A stretch of DNA of 64,000 nt from Nitrosococcus watsonii C-113 (GTDB taxonomy: Bacteria > Pseudomonadota > Gammaproteobacteria > Nitrosococcales > Nitrosococcaceae): positions 310,001 to 374,000 of the forward strand of contig NC_014315.1 in NCBI RefSeq assembly GCF_000143085.1, in the 5' to 3' direction. A program made the position numbers and the translations under genes. Positions 34,806 to 44,923 of the stretch are shown one piece after another. Each line of letters starts with the position of its first letter. The stretch's first letter is position 1. The notes under the pieces are model-generated. The model was not told where the DNA came from and ran no database searches. It saw only the letters and a list, made by a program, of their open reading frames with translations.

Positions 34806-36104
34806 TTAGGGATTGCCCGCCTCATTCATTGATGATGGAAGCTTAGTGCTGGTGACAGTGAAGTTGTATTGATGCCAGGGTGACTCAACCAGTAATGTTC
34901 TCTCATTGGGGTTAGGACAATCCTTGAGGGGCATGGCAGGATCAATGGAGCAGACATATTGCGCGCCGCCGCCTTCCTCAGCCAGCGCCGGGGCTACACC
35001 AATTTGTATAAAATACTTGCCTGGATCACGGATACCCAGATAATATTTTTGCTCCATGTCGGTCCGTCCAGTGAGTAGCATTCGTTCATTTTCATCGTAT
35101 ACGGTGACTTGCCAAGTGCTGTCTTCGCAGTCTTGGCTAGCGCAAAATTCTATACTAAGAATTTCATTGCCCGCCGTGTCATAGACAAACCAGTCTTCCT
35201 CGAAATTAAAACCTACCGATCCAAAGATAAGGGGGCCAGATATTAAGCCCTCCATGGTGACATTGGATGCGAGGGGAGTGGCAAAGGTTAATGGATTGGC
35301 TTCATCGCGGGAGTCATTGGGTTCCACTTCCGCATCAAAAAAGTTGACATCAAGGGGTTCTGTGGTGACTTGAGAATCTCCCAGAAAAGCAGCCAGACGA
35401 TACTCGTGGGGCAAGTGTTCATAGATCAGGTCTGCTTCGCCACTTTGGTCCGAAGATCTCGTCTCTTCCTGAGCCTGCTTCAAGGATTTCACCACCACAT
35501 AATAGGTACCCGCGCGGGATAGGATCGTCTGCAATAGGCTTTCTGGCCCGACATCAAACCCAGTATAGACTTCCGAGAAAATATTACCCCCGCTATCCCG
35601 AATGGAGAGATTCCATCCAGTAATATCGTTTAAGCCGGGAACATTAAAATTAACGGTGAGCATTTGATTGGATTCGGTCGTGGTAATACGGAACCAGTCC
35701 ACATCTTCTGGGCTATAAAGCTGGCCTGCGTATTCAACGCCGAACTCCATGGCGTCGGCACCCATGGCATGGTTGTTGGGTTCGGTTTCGCCAAAGCCGC
35801 TGCTGTCTAGAAAACTGGATAAAGTCACGCCGCAACTTTTCGGATCAGCGGCGCATCCCGCTTTGGTTTCAGCAATGATTTCATCATTGTTTGCTGGGGC
35901 TGTTTCGCTGGTATCAGCCTCCGGTTCCGGGCTTGCGGTATTGCTAAAGTCCTGAGCGCTTTCTTGGCTGGTATTATTGCTGCTGATATTATTGTTATTA
36001 TTTGAATCCAGGTCGGGGAAGATATTTAAGCCAGTCGCCCCGAGGGTTGGCGCAAGCAGTAAACCTAAAAGAATAAAACAGTGACGGGCTAAATTTTTTA
36101 CCAT
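34806..36104 (-). CDS. Secreted protein with two pre-peptidase C-terminal (PPC)-like domains
   Basis: A 432-residue exported protein with a signal peptide (FILLGLLLAPTLGATG) and a low-complexity Asn/Ser/Glu/Pro segment (LDSNNNNNISSNN…). Two beta-sandwich domains follow, each opened by a PPC-type signature: ETEPNNHAMGADAMEF…DVDWFRI near 106, and EVEPNDSRDEANPLTF…EEDWFVY near 262. PPC domains usually accompany secreted proteases but there is no protease domain here. Six or more Cys may form disulfides. Confidence 0.75.
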   Translation of the reverse strand: MVKNLARHCFILLGLLLAPTLGATGLNIFPDLDSNNNNNISSNNTSQESAQDFSNTASPEPEADTSETAPANNDEIIAETKAGCAADPKSCGVTLSSFLDSSGFGETEPNNHAMGADAMEFGVEYAGQLYSPEDVDWFRITTTESNQMLTVNFNVPGLNDITGWNLSIRDSGGNIFSEVYTGFDVGPESLLQTILSRAGTYYVVVKSLKQAQEETRSSDQSGEADLIYEHLPHEYRLAAFLGDSQVTTEPLDVNFFDAEVEPNDSRDEANPLTFATPLASNVTMEGLISGPLIFGSVGFNFEEDWFVYDTAGNEILSIEFCASQDCEDSTWQVTVYDENERMLLTGRTDMEQKYYLGIRDPGKYFIQIGVAPALAEEGGGAQYVCSIDPAMPLKDCPNPNERTLLVESPWHQYNFTVTSTKLPSSMNEAGNP

Positions 36105-36279
36105 GATTATTGCTTCCTAAATATTCTGAGCCCAATGTAATCTAAGCCCCGGCGCATAGTACGGCCTTTGAAAAGGCCCGCGGGGCTTTCTAACGACAGG
36201 CCATACTTCGCTGGGGATTAAACGCCTAAGCCAAGATAGCGGTAGGTTATTTGAAATTCTTGAGCCTTAAAGCAAAATT

Positions 36280-37092
36280 ATGCTAATGAGTTATCCAAAT
36301 ATTGACCCAGTCGCCTTTTCCTTGGGTCCGCTCAAGGTCCATTGGTATGGCATCATGTATTTAATTGGCTTTTTGGGTGCCTGGTGGCTAGGTCGTTTTC
36401 GAGCCAAGCGTCCTGCTTCCGGTTGGCGACCGGAGCAGGTGGATGATCTGATTTTCTATGGTGCCCTGGGGGTTATTCTTGGTGGCCGGCTGGGATATGC
36501 TCTGTTCTACGATTTTGATCATATCCTGGCGGATCCTTTTGCTATCTTTAAAATTTGGCAAGGAGGGATGTCTTTCCACGGGGGGCTGCTCGGCGTTCTG
36601 GTCGCCATGGCGGTCTATGCCCGTAAAGCGGGCAAAGGGTTCTTTCAGGTGACGGATTTTGTCGCCCCCCTGGTTCCTATTGGGTTAGGCGCGGGCCGCA
36701 TTGGCAATTTCATCAATGGGGAGTTGTGGGGTAAGGTGACGGAATTGCCCTGGGGCATGGTGTTCCCTGATCCCAGGGCTGGCGGTCTGCCCCGGCACCC
36801 CTCGCAACTGTACGAGGCAGCTCTGGAAGGAGTGGCCCTTTTTCTTATTTTGTGGTTTTTCTCCCGCCGGCCCCGCCCCACCATGGCGGTCTCGGGCCTG
36901 TTTCTATTTTGCTACGGGCTGTTTCGCTTTGCGGTGGAGTTTGTGCGCGTGCCGGATGCCCATCTGGGTTATTTGGCCCTGGATTGGCTGACCATGGGAC
37001 AAATCCTAAGTCTGCCCATGGTTTTTATCGGCATGATTTTACTGGGATGGGCTTATCGGAAGCGTTCTTCTACCCATTCGATAAAATCTTAG
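36280..37092 (+). CDS. lgt: Prolipoprotein diacylglyceryl transferase Lgt
   Basis: A multi-spanning inner-membrane enzyme of 270 residues that attaches diacylglycerol to the lipobox Cys. The Lgt signature [13 protein letters not shown] and the motif HPSQLYEA with the essential region [11 protein letters not shown] are present. An alternative ATG at 36286 gives [15 protein letters not shown]. It starts the lgt-thyA-folA unit, 24 bp before thyA, as in many gammaproteobacteria. Confidence 0.96.
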   Translation: MLMSYPNIDPVAFSLGPLKVHWYGIMYLIGFLGAWWLGRFRAKRPASGWRPEQVDDLIFYGALGVILGGRLGYALFYDFDHILADPFAIFKIWQGGMSFHGGLLGVLVAMAVYARKAGKGFFQVTDFVAPLVPIGLGAGRIGNFINGELWGKVTELPWGMVFPDPRAGGLPRHPSQLYEAALEGVALFLILWFFSRRPRPTMAVSGLFLFCYGLFRFAVEFVRVPDAHLGYLALDWLTMGQILSLPMVFIGMILLGWAYRKRSSTHSIKS

Positions 37093-37116
37093 CGGCCGCT
37101 AGTTACCCTTTTAGCA

Positions 37117-37911
37117 ATGAAACCGTACCTGGATCTTATCCAAAAGATACTTGCTACCGGCGTTGAGCAAGATGATCGGACTGGCACCGGAACGTGGTCT
37201 ATTTTCGGGCATCAGATGCGGTTTGACCTGCGACAGGGTTTTCCGCTGGTTACGACCAGAAAGCTTCATGTTCGCTCTATTTTTATTGAGTTACTATGGT
37301 TTCTCCGGGGTGAGACCAATGTGAAATATCTCCATGATCATGGAGTGACAATTTGGGATGAATGGGCCGATGAACAGGGGGAGCTAGGGCCTATCTACGG
37401 TTATCAATGGCGCTCGTGGCCTCTGCCTGATGGGGGATATTTAGACCAGATGGCGAAAGTGTCAACACAGATACGGCATTATCCCCATAGCCGACGCCAT
37501 ATCGTGGTGGCTTATAATCCGGCTTGCGTGGATGAAATGGCGCTGCCTCCCTGCCATGCGTTGTTTCAATTTTATGTAGCCCAGGGTCGTTTGTCTTGCC
37601 AACTTTATCAGCGCAGTGCCGATGTTTTCCTTGGAACTCCTTTCAACATTGCCTCCTATGCCTTGTTGACTCATCTGATGGCTCAACAATGCGGTTTAGG
37701 GGTGGGGGAATTCATTTGGACGGGAGGGGATGTTCATCTGTACCGGAATCACCTGGAAGCAGCGCGTTTGCAGCTCACTCGGGAACCGCTTCCGCTTCCT
37801 CGGCTCCAAATCAAGCGTCGACCTTCTTCTTTGTTTGAATATCAATACGATGATCTGGAGATTGTGGATTATCAAAGCTATCCCGCTATAAAGGCGGCCG
37901 TTTCAGTATAA
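37117..37911 (+). CDS. thyA: Thymidylate synthase ThyA
   Basis: The 264-residue folate-dependent enzyme that methylates dUMP to dTMP. The catalytic Cys is in [13 protein letters not shown], with [22 protein letters not shown] (shown in part at residues 166-185) and the C-terminal [10 protein letters not shown]. Length equals the E. coli enzyme. It is 9 bp before folA, which recycles the dihydrofolate this reaction makes. Confidence 0.97.
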   Translation: MKPYLDLIQKILATGVEQDDRTGTGTWSIFGHQMRFDLRQGFPLVTTRKLHVRSIFIELLWFLRGETNVKYLHDHGVTIWDEWADEQGELGPIYGYQWRSWPLPDGGYLDQMAKVSTQIRHYPHSRRHIVVAYNPACVDEMALPPCHALFQFYVAQGRLSCQLYQRSADVFLGTPFNIASYALLTHLMAQQCGLGVGEFIWTGGDVHLYRNHLEAARLQLTREPLPLPRLQIKRRPSSLFEYQYDDLEIVDYQSYPAIKAAVSV

Positions 37912-37920
37912 AGCGAAAGG

Positions 37921-38418
37921 ATGGTTATTGCCTTCATTGTCGCCATGGACGAGCATCGTTTGATTGGGGCTAATCGTCGTCTGCCTTGGCATTTACCGGC
38001 GGATCTCAAATATTTTCGCCGCATGACCATGGGTAGACCAATGCTCATGGGGCGGAGCACTCACGAAGCCATTGGACGTCCCCTGCCCCGGCGACATAAT
38101 ATTGTCGTGACCCATAACTCTGGCTATAAAGCGCCGGGATGCACCGTGGTCCATACTGTGGAAGCGGGCTTGCAGGCAGCGGGGGAAGCCGAGGAGATAA
38201 TGGTGATTGGTGGGGCTTCCCTTTATCAGCAATTATTACCCCAGGCGCAACGCATCTACCTCACACTGGTGGGAGGGCATTTCCAAGGTGATACCTGGTT
38301 TCCAGTCTTTGATTCTGGCGCCTGGGTTGAGGTTTGGCGGGAGGATCATAATCCCGATCCTCAAAATCCCTATCCTTATAGTTTTATTCGTCTTGAGCGG
38401 AAGAAGGATAAAAATTAA
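37921..38418 (+). CDS. folA: Dihydrofolate reductase FolA
   Basis: A 165-residue reductase (AFIVAMDEHRLIGANRRLPW at the N-terminus, then MGRPMLMGRSTHEAIGRPLP, and VIGGASLYQQLLP binding NADPH). The usual active-site Asp27 position is occupied in LPADLKYF. It is coupled with thyA and converges on radC with a 17 bp gap. Confidence 0.95.
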   Translation: MVIAFIVAMDEHRLIGANRRLPWHLPADLKYFRRMTMGRPMLMGRSTHEAIGRPLPRRHNIVVTHNSGYKAPGCTVVHTVEAGLQAAGEAEEIMVIGGASLYQQLLPQAQRIYLTLVGGHFQGDTWFPVFDSGAWVEVWREDHNPDPQNPYPYSFIRLERKKDKN

Positions 38419-38435
38419 GAGGTAAAATAGTCTTT

Positions 38436-39110
38436 TTAGATGAGCCCCCGCTCGGCAAAGGAAAAGGTTTCGCCATCTCCCACAATAATATGATCGAGAA
38501 CCCGAATATCCACCAACGCCAACGCTTCCTTAAGACGTTGTGTGATGCACTCATCGGCTCGACTGGGTTCGGCTATCCCGGAGGGATGATTGTGAGCTAG
38601 AATGGCAGCTGCGGCGTTATGGGCAAGGGCGCGCTTGAGCACTTCGCGAGGATGTACACTAGCGCCATCAATAGTGCCTCGGAAAAGCTCTTCGAAGGCT
38701 AGTACTCGGTGCTGGTTGTCAAGAAAAAGACAAGAGAAGACTTCAAAAGGATAAGCTCGCAAGCGTGCCATGAGGTAGCGTTGGGTAGTTTGAGGATCGG
38801 TCAGAACGTCGCCCCGCTTGAGCGTGGCTTCCAGGTGGCGGCGTCCCATTTCCAGGCAGGCTTGCAGTTGCGTATACTTGGCTATTCCCAGCCCTGGAGC
38901 ATGGCAGAACTGTTTAAGGTCAGCCTCAAGCAATGCTCGGAGGCTACCAAAGCTTTCCAGGAGCTCCCGTGCCAAGTCAACGGCGGTTTTCCCGGCGACC
39001 CCGGTGCGGAGAAAAATAGCTAAAAGTTCGGCATCGGATAAGGCATTTGGGCCTCGTTGAAGGAGTTTCTCGCGGGGCCTTTCGTGGATGGGCCAGTCGG
39101 TAATTGCCAT
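38436..39110 (-). CDS. radC: RadC/YeeS-family JAB-domain protein
   Basis: A 224-residue protein with an N-terminal helix-hairpin-helix part ([18 protein letters not shown]-like) and a C-terminal JAMM/MPN+ metal site ([14 protein letters not shown] followed by DECITQRL). The name RadC is historical; a direct role in repair is disputed. It is often near coaBC, which is absent here. Confidence 0.93.
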   Translation of the reverse strand: MAITDWPIHERPREKLLQRGPNALSDAELLAIFLRTGVAGKTAVDLARELLESFGSLRALLEADLKQFCHAPGLGIAKYTQLQACLEMGRRHLEATLKRGDVLTDPQTTQRYLMARLRAYPFEVFSCLFLDNQHRVLAFEELFRGTIDGASVHPREVLKRALAHNAAAAILAHNHPSGIAEPSRADECITQRLKEALALVDIRVLDHIIVGDGETFSFAERGLI

Positions 39111-39308
39111 GGATAGGGCGGTTCCAATAATTGTTGGCGCGGCTTTTTATATCAGTCTATATAAATTAACGGAATTAGTTTGTGTCCTGGTTCACTATTG
39201 CTGCGCGCATTGGCTAGATTTAAGCAGGGGCTGGAACTTCCAGGCAGGGCATAGTATCGTGAAGGCTGCGTTTAAAAATTTTGACGGGAGAAAGCGATAA
39301 GCATTTTC

Positions 39309-40652
39309 ATGGCTAAGAAGCTTTATATTAAGACTCATGGCTGTCAGATGAATGAATACGACTCTAGCCGAATGGCGGATGTATTGCGGGAATCACACGG
39401 GCTAGAGCTGACTTCTGATCCTGAACAAGCGGAAGTGCTGTTACTTAATACCTGCTCCGTGCGGGAGAAAGCCCAAGAAAAAGTCTTTTCCCAGTTAGGC
39501 CGATGGCGGCAGCTAAAGCAATCGCGCCCTGAATTGATTATTGGGGTGGGTGGCTGTGTTGCTAGTCAAGAGGGTGAAACGATTCGCGTCCGGGCACCCT
39601 ATGTGGATCTAGTGTTTGGACCCCAGACAATACACCGGTTACCGGCGATGCTAGCCCAAGCAAGAACACGTTCACAACCGGTAGTTGATCTTTCTTTTCC
39701 CGAAATTGAGAAATTCGACAAATTGCCCGAGCCCCGTGCCGAGGGTCCAACTGCTTTTGTCTCCGTGATGGAGGGATGCAGCAAGTACTGCTCCTTTTGT
39801 GTTGTGCCTTATACCCGGGGCGAGGAGATCAGCCGCCCCCTTGACGATGTCGTTGCCGAGATCGTGGGTCTAGCGGAGCAGGGTGTGCGGGAAATCACCC
39901 TTTTGGGTCAAAATGTAAATGCTTACCGAGGAGCCATGGGAGAAGGGGATGTTGCTGACCTTGCCTTGTTGATCAATTATGTGGCCTCCATTGAAGGCAT
40001 TGAACGCATCCGTTTTACGACTTCACACCCAGTAGAGTTCTCCGATAGCCTCATCCAGGCTTTTGCCGAAGTGCCCGAGCTAGCAAGCCATTTGCACTTA
40101 CCGGTGCAGAGCGGTTCGGATCGCATGCTGGGTTTAATGAAGCGGGGTCACACAGTGCTGGAGTATAAAGCGAAGTTGCGAAAATTGCGCCAGGTACGCC
40201 CTGATATCAGTATTTCAAGCGATTTCATCGTTGGCTTGCCCGGTGAGACTGAAGCTGATTTCCAGGCTACGCTAGCCTTAGTGGATGAGGTAGGTTTCGA
40301 TCATTCTTTCAGTTTTGTGTATAGTCCACGGCCAGGAACACCAGCGGCCAGTCTTCCCGATCACACACCGATAGCCGTCAAGAAAGAGCGGCTTGCAATC
40401 CTGCAAGAGCGCCTCCGAGCTTTGGAAATTGCTATTAGTCAAGGGATGGTGGGTACCGTACAACAAGTGCTTGTTGAACGCCCTTCAAAAAAAGATCCCA
40501 CCATGCTGGCGGGGCGTACGGCTAATAACCGGGTAGTAAATTTTTCTGCTCCTCAAGTTATGGTAGGTCAGTTTGTCAATATTAAAATCACAGAGGCCCT
40601 GCCCAACTCGCTGCGGGGTATCGTTCTTGATGATGAAAGACAGTGTGCTTAA
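39309..40652 (+). CDS. miaB: tRNA-2-methylthio-N6-dimethylallyladenosine synthase MiaB
   Basis: A radical-SAM methylthiotransferase of 447 residues that modifies A37 of tRNAs reading UNN codons. The N-terminal cluster domain begins [15 protein letters not shown]. The radical SAM motif is [15 protein letters not shown] (near residue 157), and a TRAM domain ends the protein. The 198 bp before it separates it from the divergent radC and shows no other gene. Confidence 0.96.
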   Translation: MAKKLYIKTHGCQMNEYDSSRMADVLRESHGLELTSDPEQAEVLLLNTCSVREKAQEKVFSQLGRWRQLKQSRPELIIGVGGCVASQEGETIRVRAPYVDLVFGPQTIHRLPAMLAQARTRSQPVVDLSFPEIEKFDKLPEPRAEGPTAFVSVMEGCSKYCSFCVVPYTRGEEISRPLDDVVAEIVGLAEQGVREITLLGQNVNAYRGAMGEGDVADLALLINYVASIEGIERIRFTTSHPVEFSDSLIQAFAEVPELASHLHLPVQSGSDRMLGLMKRGHTVLEYKAKLRKLRQVRPDISISSDFIVGLPGETEADFQATLALVDEVGFDHSFSFVYSPRPGTPAASLPDHTPIAVKKERLAILQERLRALEIAISQGMVGTVQQVLVERPSKKDPTMLAGRTANNRVVNFSAPQVMVGQFVNIKITEALPNSLRGIVLDDERQCA

Positions 40653-40931
40653 TTAGCAATAAGAGTTAATCCGTCATGTATTGCGGCGACCCTATGCCCC
40701 TATCCAGAGCCCAAAGTTGAAAAACGGGCTAAAATGAGCCAATATCTTAGATAATTCGAGTTATATTGGATTGAGTAAGTCTATAAGCGTAGCACTGAAA
40801 CATTTTTATGCTAGTGTTTTCTAATTCCTGTTTTTTCTTGCATTTCAGTTTTGTCCGCGCCTTTGTTCCATCTCCGAGTTCGGCGCAAGGAATCAGGAAT
40901 TTATAAGTATAGCGTTTGGGCTATTAGCATA

Positions 40932-41927
40932 CCCTTGAACGAACACCCTCCTTCTGATCGTTCCGAGAGCAGCGATTTCGTCCTAGAACCGGCGGATAAT
41001 CAGCGGTTAGCCAATCTTTGTGGGCAGATGGATGAGCATCTGCGCCAGATAGAAAGAGGGCTGGGGGTAGAAATCAATAATCGGGGCAATTTTTTTCAGG
41101 TGCTTGGTAACAGCCCTTCGGTAGAGGCCGCTGGTGAAGTGATAAGGCGCCTTTATGATGATGCCGATGAATCTCCGGTGACCCCTGCCCAGGTCCACCT
41201 TCTTTTGCGGGAAGCTGGAAACCAGGAAAATTTCCCTTTGGAAGAGCAGGAAGAAATCGTGATTCGGACCCGCCGAGGCGTGGTTAAAGGCCGCAACTCG
41301 CGACAAATTCGCTATTTACGCAATATTCTCACCCATGATATTAGCTTCGGTATCGGTCCAGCAGGGACGGGGAAAACCTATCTTGCTGTCGCTTGTGCCG
41401 TGGAAGCTTTAGAAAAAGATCAGGTGCGGCGCGTGCTTTTAGTGCGGCCTGCCGTAGAAGCCGGCGAGCGTTTAGGATTCCTGCCAGGCGATCTAGCCCA
41501 GAAAATCGATCCCTATCTGCGCCCTCTCTACGATGCCCTTTATGAAATGTTGGGCTTTGAGCGGGTTGCTAAGCTTATTGAGCGCCATGTGATTGAGGTG
41601 GCTCCTCTAGCGTATATGCGTGGCCGTACTTTAAACGAATCCTTTATCATTTTAGATGAGGCTCAAAATACGACAATCGAGCAGATGAAAATGTTTCTCA
41701 CTCGTTTAGGGTATGGCTCAACGGCTGTTGTGACGGGCGATATCACCCAAATAGATCTGCCTAAAGGTCAGCCTTCAGGCTTGCGCCATGTCATTGAAGT
41801 ATTGAAGGAAGTCAAAGGAATTAGCTTTAATTTTTTTCAGCCGCGGGATGTGGTGCGGCACCCACTGGTGCAACGGGTGGTGCAAGCCTATGAGCGTTTT
41901 GGCCGTAGTAGTGGGGTAGAGTCATGA
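40932..41927 (+). CDS. ybeZ: PhoH-like ATPase (YbeZ)
   Basis: A PhoH-family P-loop ATPase with Walker A GPAGTGKT and Walker B SFIILDEAQN, and the DPYLRPLYDALYE segment. It works near YbeY in 16S rRNA maturation and ribosome quality control. There is no ATG near the expected N-terminus: the choices are TTG at 40932 (giving NEHPPSDRSESSDFVLEPAD, close to family length) or TTG at 40851, and neither has a clear ribosome binding site. The stop overlaps ybeY by 4 nt. The gap back to miaB (about 280 bp) has no gene. Confidence 0.9.
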   Translation, partial: PLNEHPPSDRSESSDFVLEPADNQRLANLCGQMDEHLRQIERGLGVEINNRGNFFQVLGNSPSVEAAGEVIRRLYDDADESPVTPAQVHLLLREAGNQENFPLEEQEEIVIRTRRGVVKGRNSRQIRYLRNILTHDISFGIGPAGTGKTYLAVACAVEALEKDQVRRVLLVRPAVEAGERLGFLPGDLAQKIDPYLRPLYDALYEMLGFERVAKLIERHVIEVAPLAYMRGRTLNESFIILDEAQNTTIEQMKMFLTRLGYGSTAVVTGDITQIDLPKGQPSGLRHVIEVLKEVKGISFNFFQPRDVVRHPLVQRVVQAYERFGRSSGVES

Positions 41928-42385
41928 GTATTGCCGTCCAAATTCAATATGCCGTGCCCAGGATCAACGCGCCCCTGCAAGCTGATTTTCAGCGCTGGGT
42001 GGAAGCAGCGCTGCTAAACCAGTCAAAAGCGGGGGAAGTCACTATCCGTGTTACCGATGAAAATGAGGCAGCGGAGCTTAACCGGCGCTACCGCCGCAAG
42101 GAAGGGGCAACCAATATCTTGTCTTTTCCTTTTGAGATTCCCTCCTGCGTGCCTTTTGATATTCCCTTGTTAGGAGATTTGATCATTTGTGCCCCGGTGG
42201 TTGCGCGCGAAGCCTTAGAACAGGCCAAGAAAGAGCAGGACCACTGGGCCCACCTAGTGGTCCATGGAGTGCTTCACTTACTAGGTTTTGATCACCAGCA
42301 AGAGGTGGAAGCGCAGCAGATGGAGGCCCTGGAAGTGACTATACTTGAATCATTAGGTTATTCCGATCCCTACGAGAGTATATAA
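41924..42385 (+). CDS. ybeY: Endoribonuclease/rRNA maturation factor YbeY
   Basis: A 153-residue metalloprotein with the zinc motif HGVLHLLGFDH (H3xH5xH) and the RYRRKEGATNILSFPFE signature. It trims the 3' end of 16S rRNA. The ATG overlaps the phoH-like stop (GTCATGAG), indicating coupling, and corC follows 9 bp later. Confidence 0.95.
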   Translation: MSIAVQIQYAVPRINAPLQADFQRWVEAALLNQSKAGEVTIRVTDENEAAELNRRYRRKEGATNILSFPFEIPSCVPFDIPLLGDLIICAPVVAREALEQAKKEQDHWAHLVVHGVLHLLGFDHQQEVEAQQMEALEVTILESLGYSDPYESI

Positions 42386-42394
42386 CGAGGACTT

Positions 42395-43270
42395 ATGAAC
42401 GAAGGCCGACCTAGTCATAATTTAGTATCCCGTTCTTGGCGAGAACGTCTGGGGCAGGTACTGCTGGGCGAACCCCAAGATCGAGAAAAAATTATCGAGA
42501 TTTTACGTAATGCTTCCCAGCGCCGCCTCCTTGATCCGGAAACTCTGAGTATGATTGAAGGCGCTTTAGTGGTGGGGGAGATGCAGGTGCGCGATATTAT
42601 GGTGCCGCGGTCGCAGATGGTAGTCGTGGAGCGGGATGCGCCGCCGGAAGATACTCTGGAGGTGATTACTCGATCCGCCCATTCCCGGTTTCCGGTGATA
42701 GGTGAGAGCCGGGATGGCATTGTCGGAATCCTATTGGCGAAGGATATGCTTCTCTATTGCCGGCAGCGAGAAGCGCGGACCTTCAATATTCGCGATATTC
42801 TGCGTCCAGTAGTATTTATTCCAGAGAGCAAGCGTCTGAATGTTTTGCTAAGGGAATTTCGTGCGAGCCGTAATCACATGGCGATCGTTGTGGATGAATA
42901 TGGGGGAACGGCAGGGCTGGTGACCATCGAAGATGTCTTAGAGCAAATCGTAGGCGAGATTGAAGATGAACATGATGTTGCTGAAGACGCCTTCATCTTT
43001 CGCCGCAGGGAAGATAATTATACGGTTAAAGCACTCACTCCCATCGAAGATTTTAATGAGTATTTTGGGACCGATTTTAGTGATGAGGAATTCGATACCA
43101 TTGGCGGTTTGGTGCTAAATGGATTCGGGCGAATGCCTGAACGGGGGGAAACTATTGTTATTGGCAGCTTTGAATTTAAGGTTTTGCGCGCCGATAGTCG
43201 GCGCCTCCATTTACTAGAATTGCGCCTGAAAACCAACGGCGTTGGAAACCCGGTGGCAGCGGGGGCTTGA
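42395..43270 (+). CDS. corC: CorC/YbeX CBS-pair and CorC_HlyC protein
   Basis: A 291-residue cytosolic protein with two CBS motifs (VRDIMVPRSQMVVVER near residue 65, then MAIVVDEYGGTAGLVTIED) and a C-terminal transporter-associated domain (FNEYFGTDFSDEEFDTIGG). It is linked to magnesium efflux and, by gene order, to ribosome maturation. It lies between ybeY and lnt, the conserved order. Confidence 0.94.
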   Translation: MNEGRPSHNLVSRSWRERLGQVLLGEPQDREKIIEILRNASQRRLLDPETLSMIEGALVVGEMQVRDIMVPRSQMVVVERDAPPEDTLEVITRSAHSRFPVIGESRDGIVGILLAKDMLLYCRQREARTFNIRDILRPVVFIPESKRLNVLLREFRASRNHMAIVVDEYGGTAGLVTIEDVLEQIVGEIEDEHDVAEDAFIFRRREDNYTVKALTPIEDFNEYFGTDFSDEEFDTIGGLVLNGFGRMPERGETIVIGSFEFKVLRADSRRLHLLELRLKTNGVGNPVAAGA

Positions 43271-43350
43271 TTCCTTTATAGTAGCCTACACAAGGTGTTT
43301 TGCTGAGTTTCTGCTAGCGGCGCTGGTTAGGGATTGGTAGGAGAGGTCTC

Positions 43351-44916
43351 ATGGGTTACACGCCTGAGCAGAAGCCATTTTATGAAAGGGTGTGCCAGAA
43401 AAAATACTTTTTCTCTAGCTCGGCAGGAGCAAACACCTGGTGTGGTGACGCCTTAGCCTTGGTAGCGGGGCTTCTCGGTCCCCTTGCCTTTTCTCCTTAT
43501 GATGCCTACCCTTTAGCGGTTATTTCTCCCGCCTTGTTGTTTGCCGTATGCCGGAATTTGTCCGCTCGGCGGGCCTTCTGGCGTGGCTGGTTATTTGGAG
43601 TAGGATGGTTTGGCGCGGGCGTTTCCTGGATTTATGTTGCGATTCATGATTTTGGCTATGCCAGCGTACCGTTAGCGTTGGCGTTGACTGCAACGTTTGT
43701 GGCTTTTTTGGGTCTTTTTCCGGCGTTATTGACAGGAGGCGTTACTTTTTGGTTTCCCCAGGAAAATAGAGCTAAATATCTTTTGGTATGGCCAGCAGCC
43801 TGGGTGATGATAGAGTGGTTTCGAGGCTGGTTTCTGACGGGTTTCCCATGGCTAAACCTTGGCTACAGTCAAATAGAAAGCCCCCTTCGGGGGTTGGCGC
43901 CTATTTTTGGGGTTTATGGTGTTTCCTTGGCGGTAGCTTTTAGCGCAGGGCTGATCGTGGCTGCTTGGCGTTGGGCTCTGCGGGCGCGCCTGATAGCCCT
44001 TGGTGGCTTGGGAACTCTATGGGCTTCGGCACTACTGCTCTCCTTGGTGCCTTGGACGATGCCGGTAGGCAAGCCGCTACAGGTAAGCTTGATCCAGGGA
44101 AATATTCCTCAGGCTATTAAATGGCAGCCGGAGCAAATAAGGTCCACTTTAGAACGGTACTGGCAGTTGACTGCTAAACATTGGGAGAGCGATCTGATCG
44201 TTTGGCCGGAGAGCGCGCTTACTGTACTTTATCACCAGGTGGCTGATGGTTACCTGGCTGCCCTTGCTGCCGAGGCTCGGGCCTATAATACAGATTTGCT
44301 CATTGGCTTGCCGGTTTTCCATCAGGAAACAGGAAAATATTATAATAGCATGCTAAGCCTCGGTTCCCAGCAGGCATTCTATTATAAGCGGCATTTAGTC
44401 CCTTTCGGCGAATATATACCTTTTGAAGAATATCTTAGAGGACTCATCCACTTTTTCGATTTACCCATGTCCTCTTTCAGTGCTGGCCCCAAGGGGCAGC
44501 CCTTGCTGCAGGCGGCTGGCTACCCGGTAGCCACCTCCATTTGTTACGAAGATGCTTTTGGAGAAGAAATCATTGCAGCGTTGCCCGAAGCTAATTTATT
44601 GGTGAATGCTACCAATAATGCCTGGTATGGGGATTCCTTGGCGCCTCACCAGCATCTACAGATTTCCCGGATGCGCGCCCTGGAGACAGGGCGGGACCTA
44701 GCCCGAGCTACTACCAATGGTATCTCCGCTATTGTTGATGCTCAGGGTGCTTTGCTAGCCACTACTCCTCAGTTCCAAATGGCGGTACTCACAGGTAGCG
44801 TTCAACCCCGCGCCGGCGCGACGCCCTATATCCTCTGGGGTAATGGCGCTGTCCTAGGGTTATGTTTATGCTTATTTGCCATTGGAAGTTATTACCAGCG
44901 TAGCAAAGGAAGCTAG
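43351..44916 (+). CDS. lnt: Apolipoprotein N-acyltransferase Lnt
   Basis: A 521-residue protein with about six N-terminal membrane helices and a nitrilase-fold periplasmic domain. The triad is visible as Glu in LIVWPESAL, Lys in YYKRHLVPFGEYIP and Cys in TSICYEDAFG. It adds the third acyl chain to lipoproteins, acting after Lgt encoded at 36280. An N-terminal cytosolic stretch of about 30 residues precedes the first helix. The end lies 7 bp before trkH. Confidence 0.95.
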   Translation: MGYTPEQKPFYERVCQKKYFFSSSAGANTWCGDALALVAGLLGPLAFSPYDAYPLAVISPALLFAVCRNLSARRAFWRGWLFGVGWFGAGVSWIYVAIHDFGYASVPLALALTATFVAFLGLFPALLTGGVTFWFPQENRAKYLLVWPAAWVMIEWFRGWFLTGFPWLNLGYSQIESPLRGLAPIFGVYGVSLAVAFSAGLIVAAWRWALRARLIALGGLGTLWASALLLSLVPWTMPVGKPLQVSLIQGNIPQAIKWQPEQIRSTLERYWQLTAKHWESDLIVWPESALTVLYHQVADGYLAALAAEARAYNTDLLIGLPVFHQETGKYYNSMLSLGSQQAFYYKRHLVPFGEYIPFEEYLRGLIHFFDLPMSSFSAGPKGQPLLQAAGYPVATSICYEDAFGEEIIAALPEANLLVNATNNAWYGDSLAPHQHLQISRMRALETGRDLARATTNGISAIVDAQGALLATTPQFQMAVLTGSVQPRAGATPYILWGNGAVLGLCLCLFAIGSYYQRSKGS

Positions 44917-44923
44917 AGGCATT

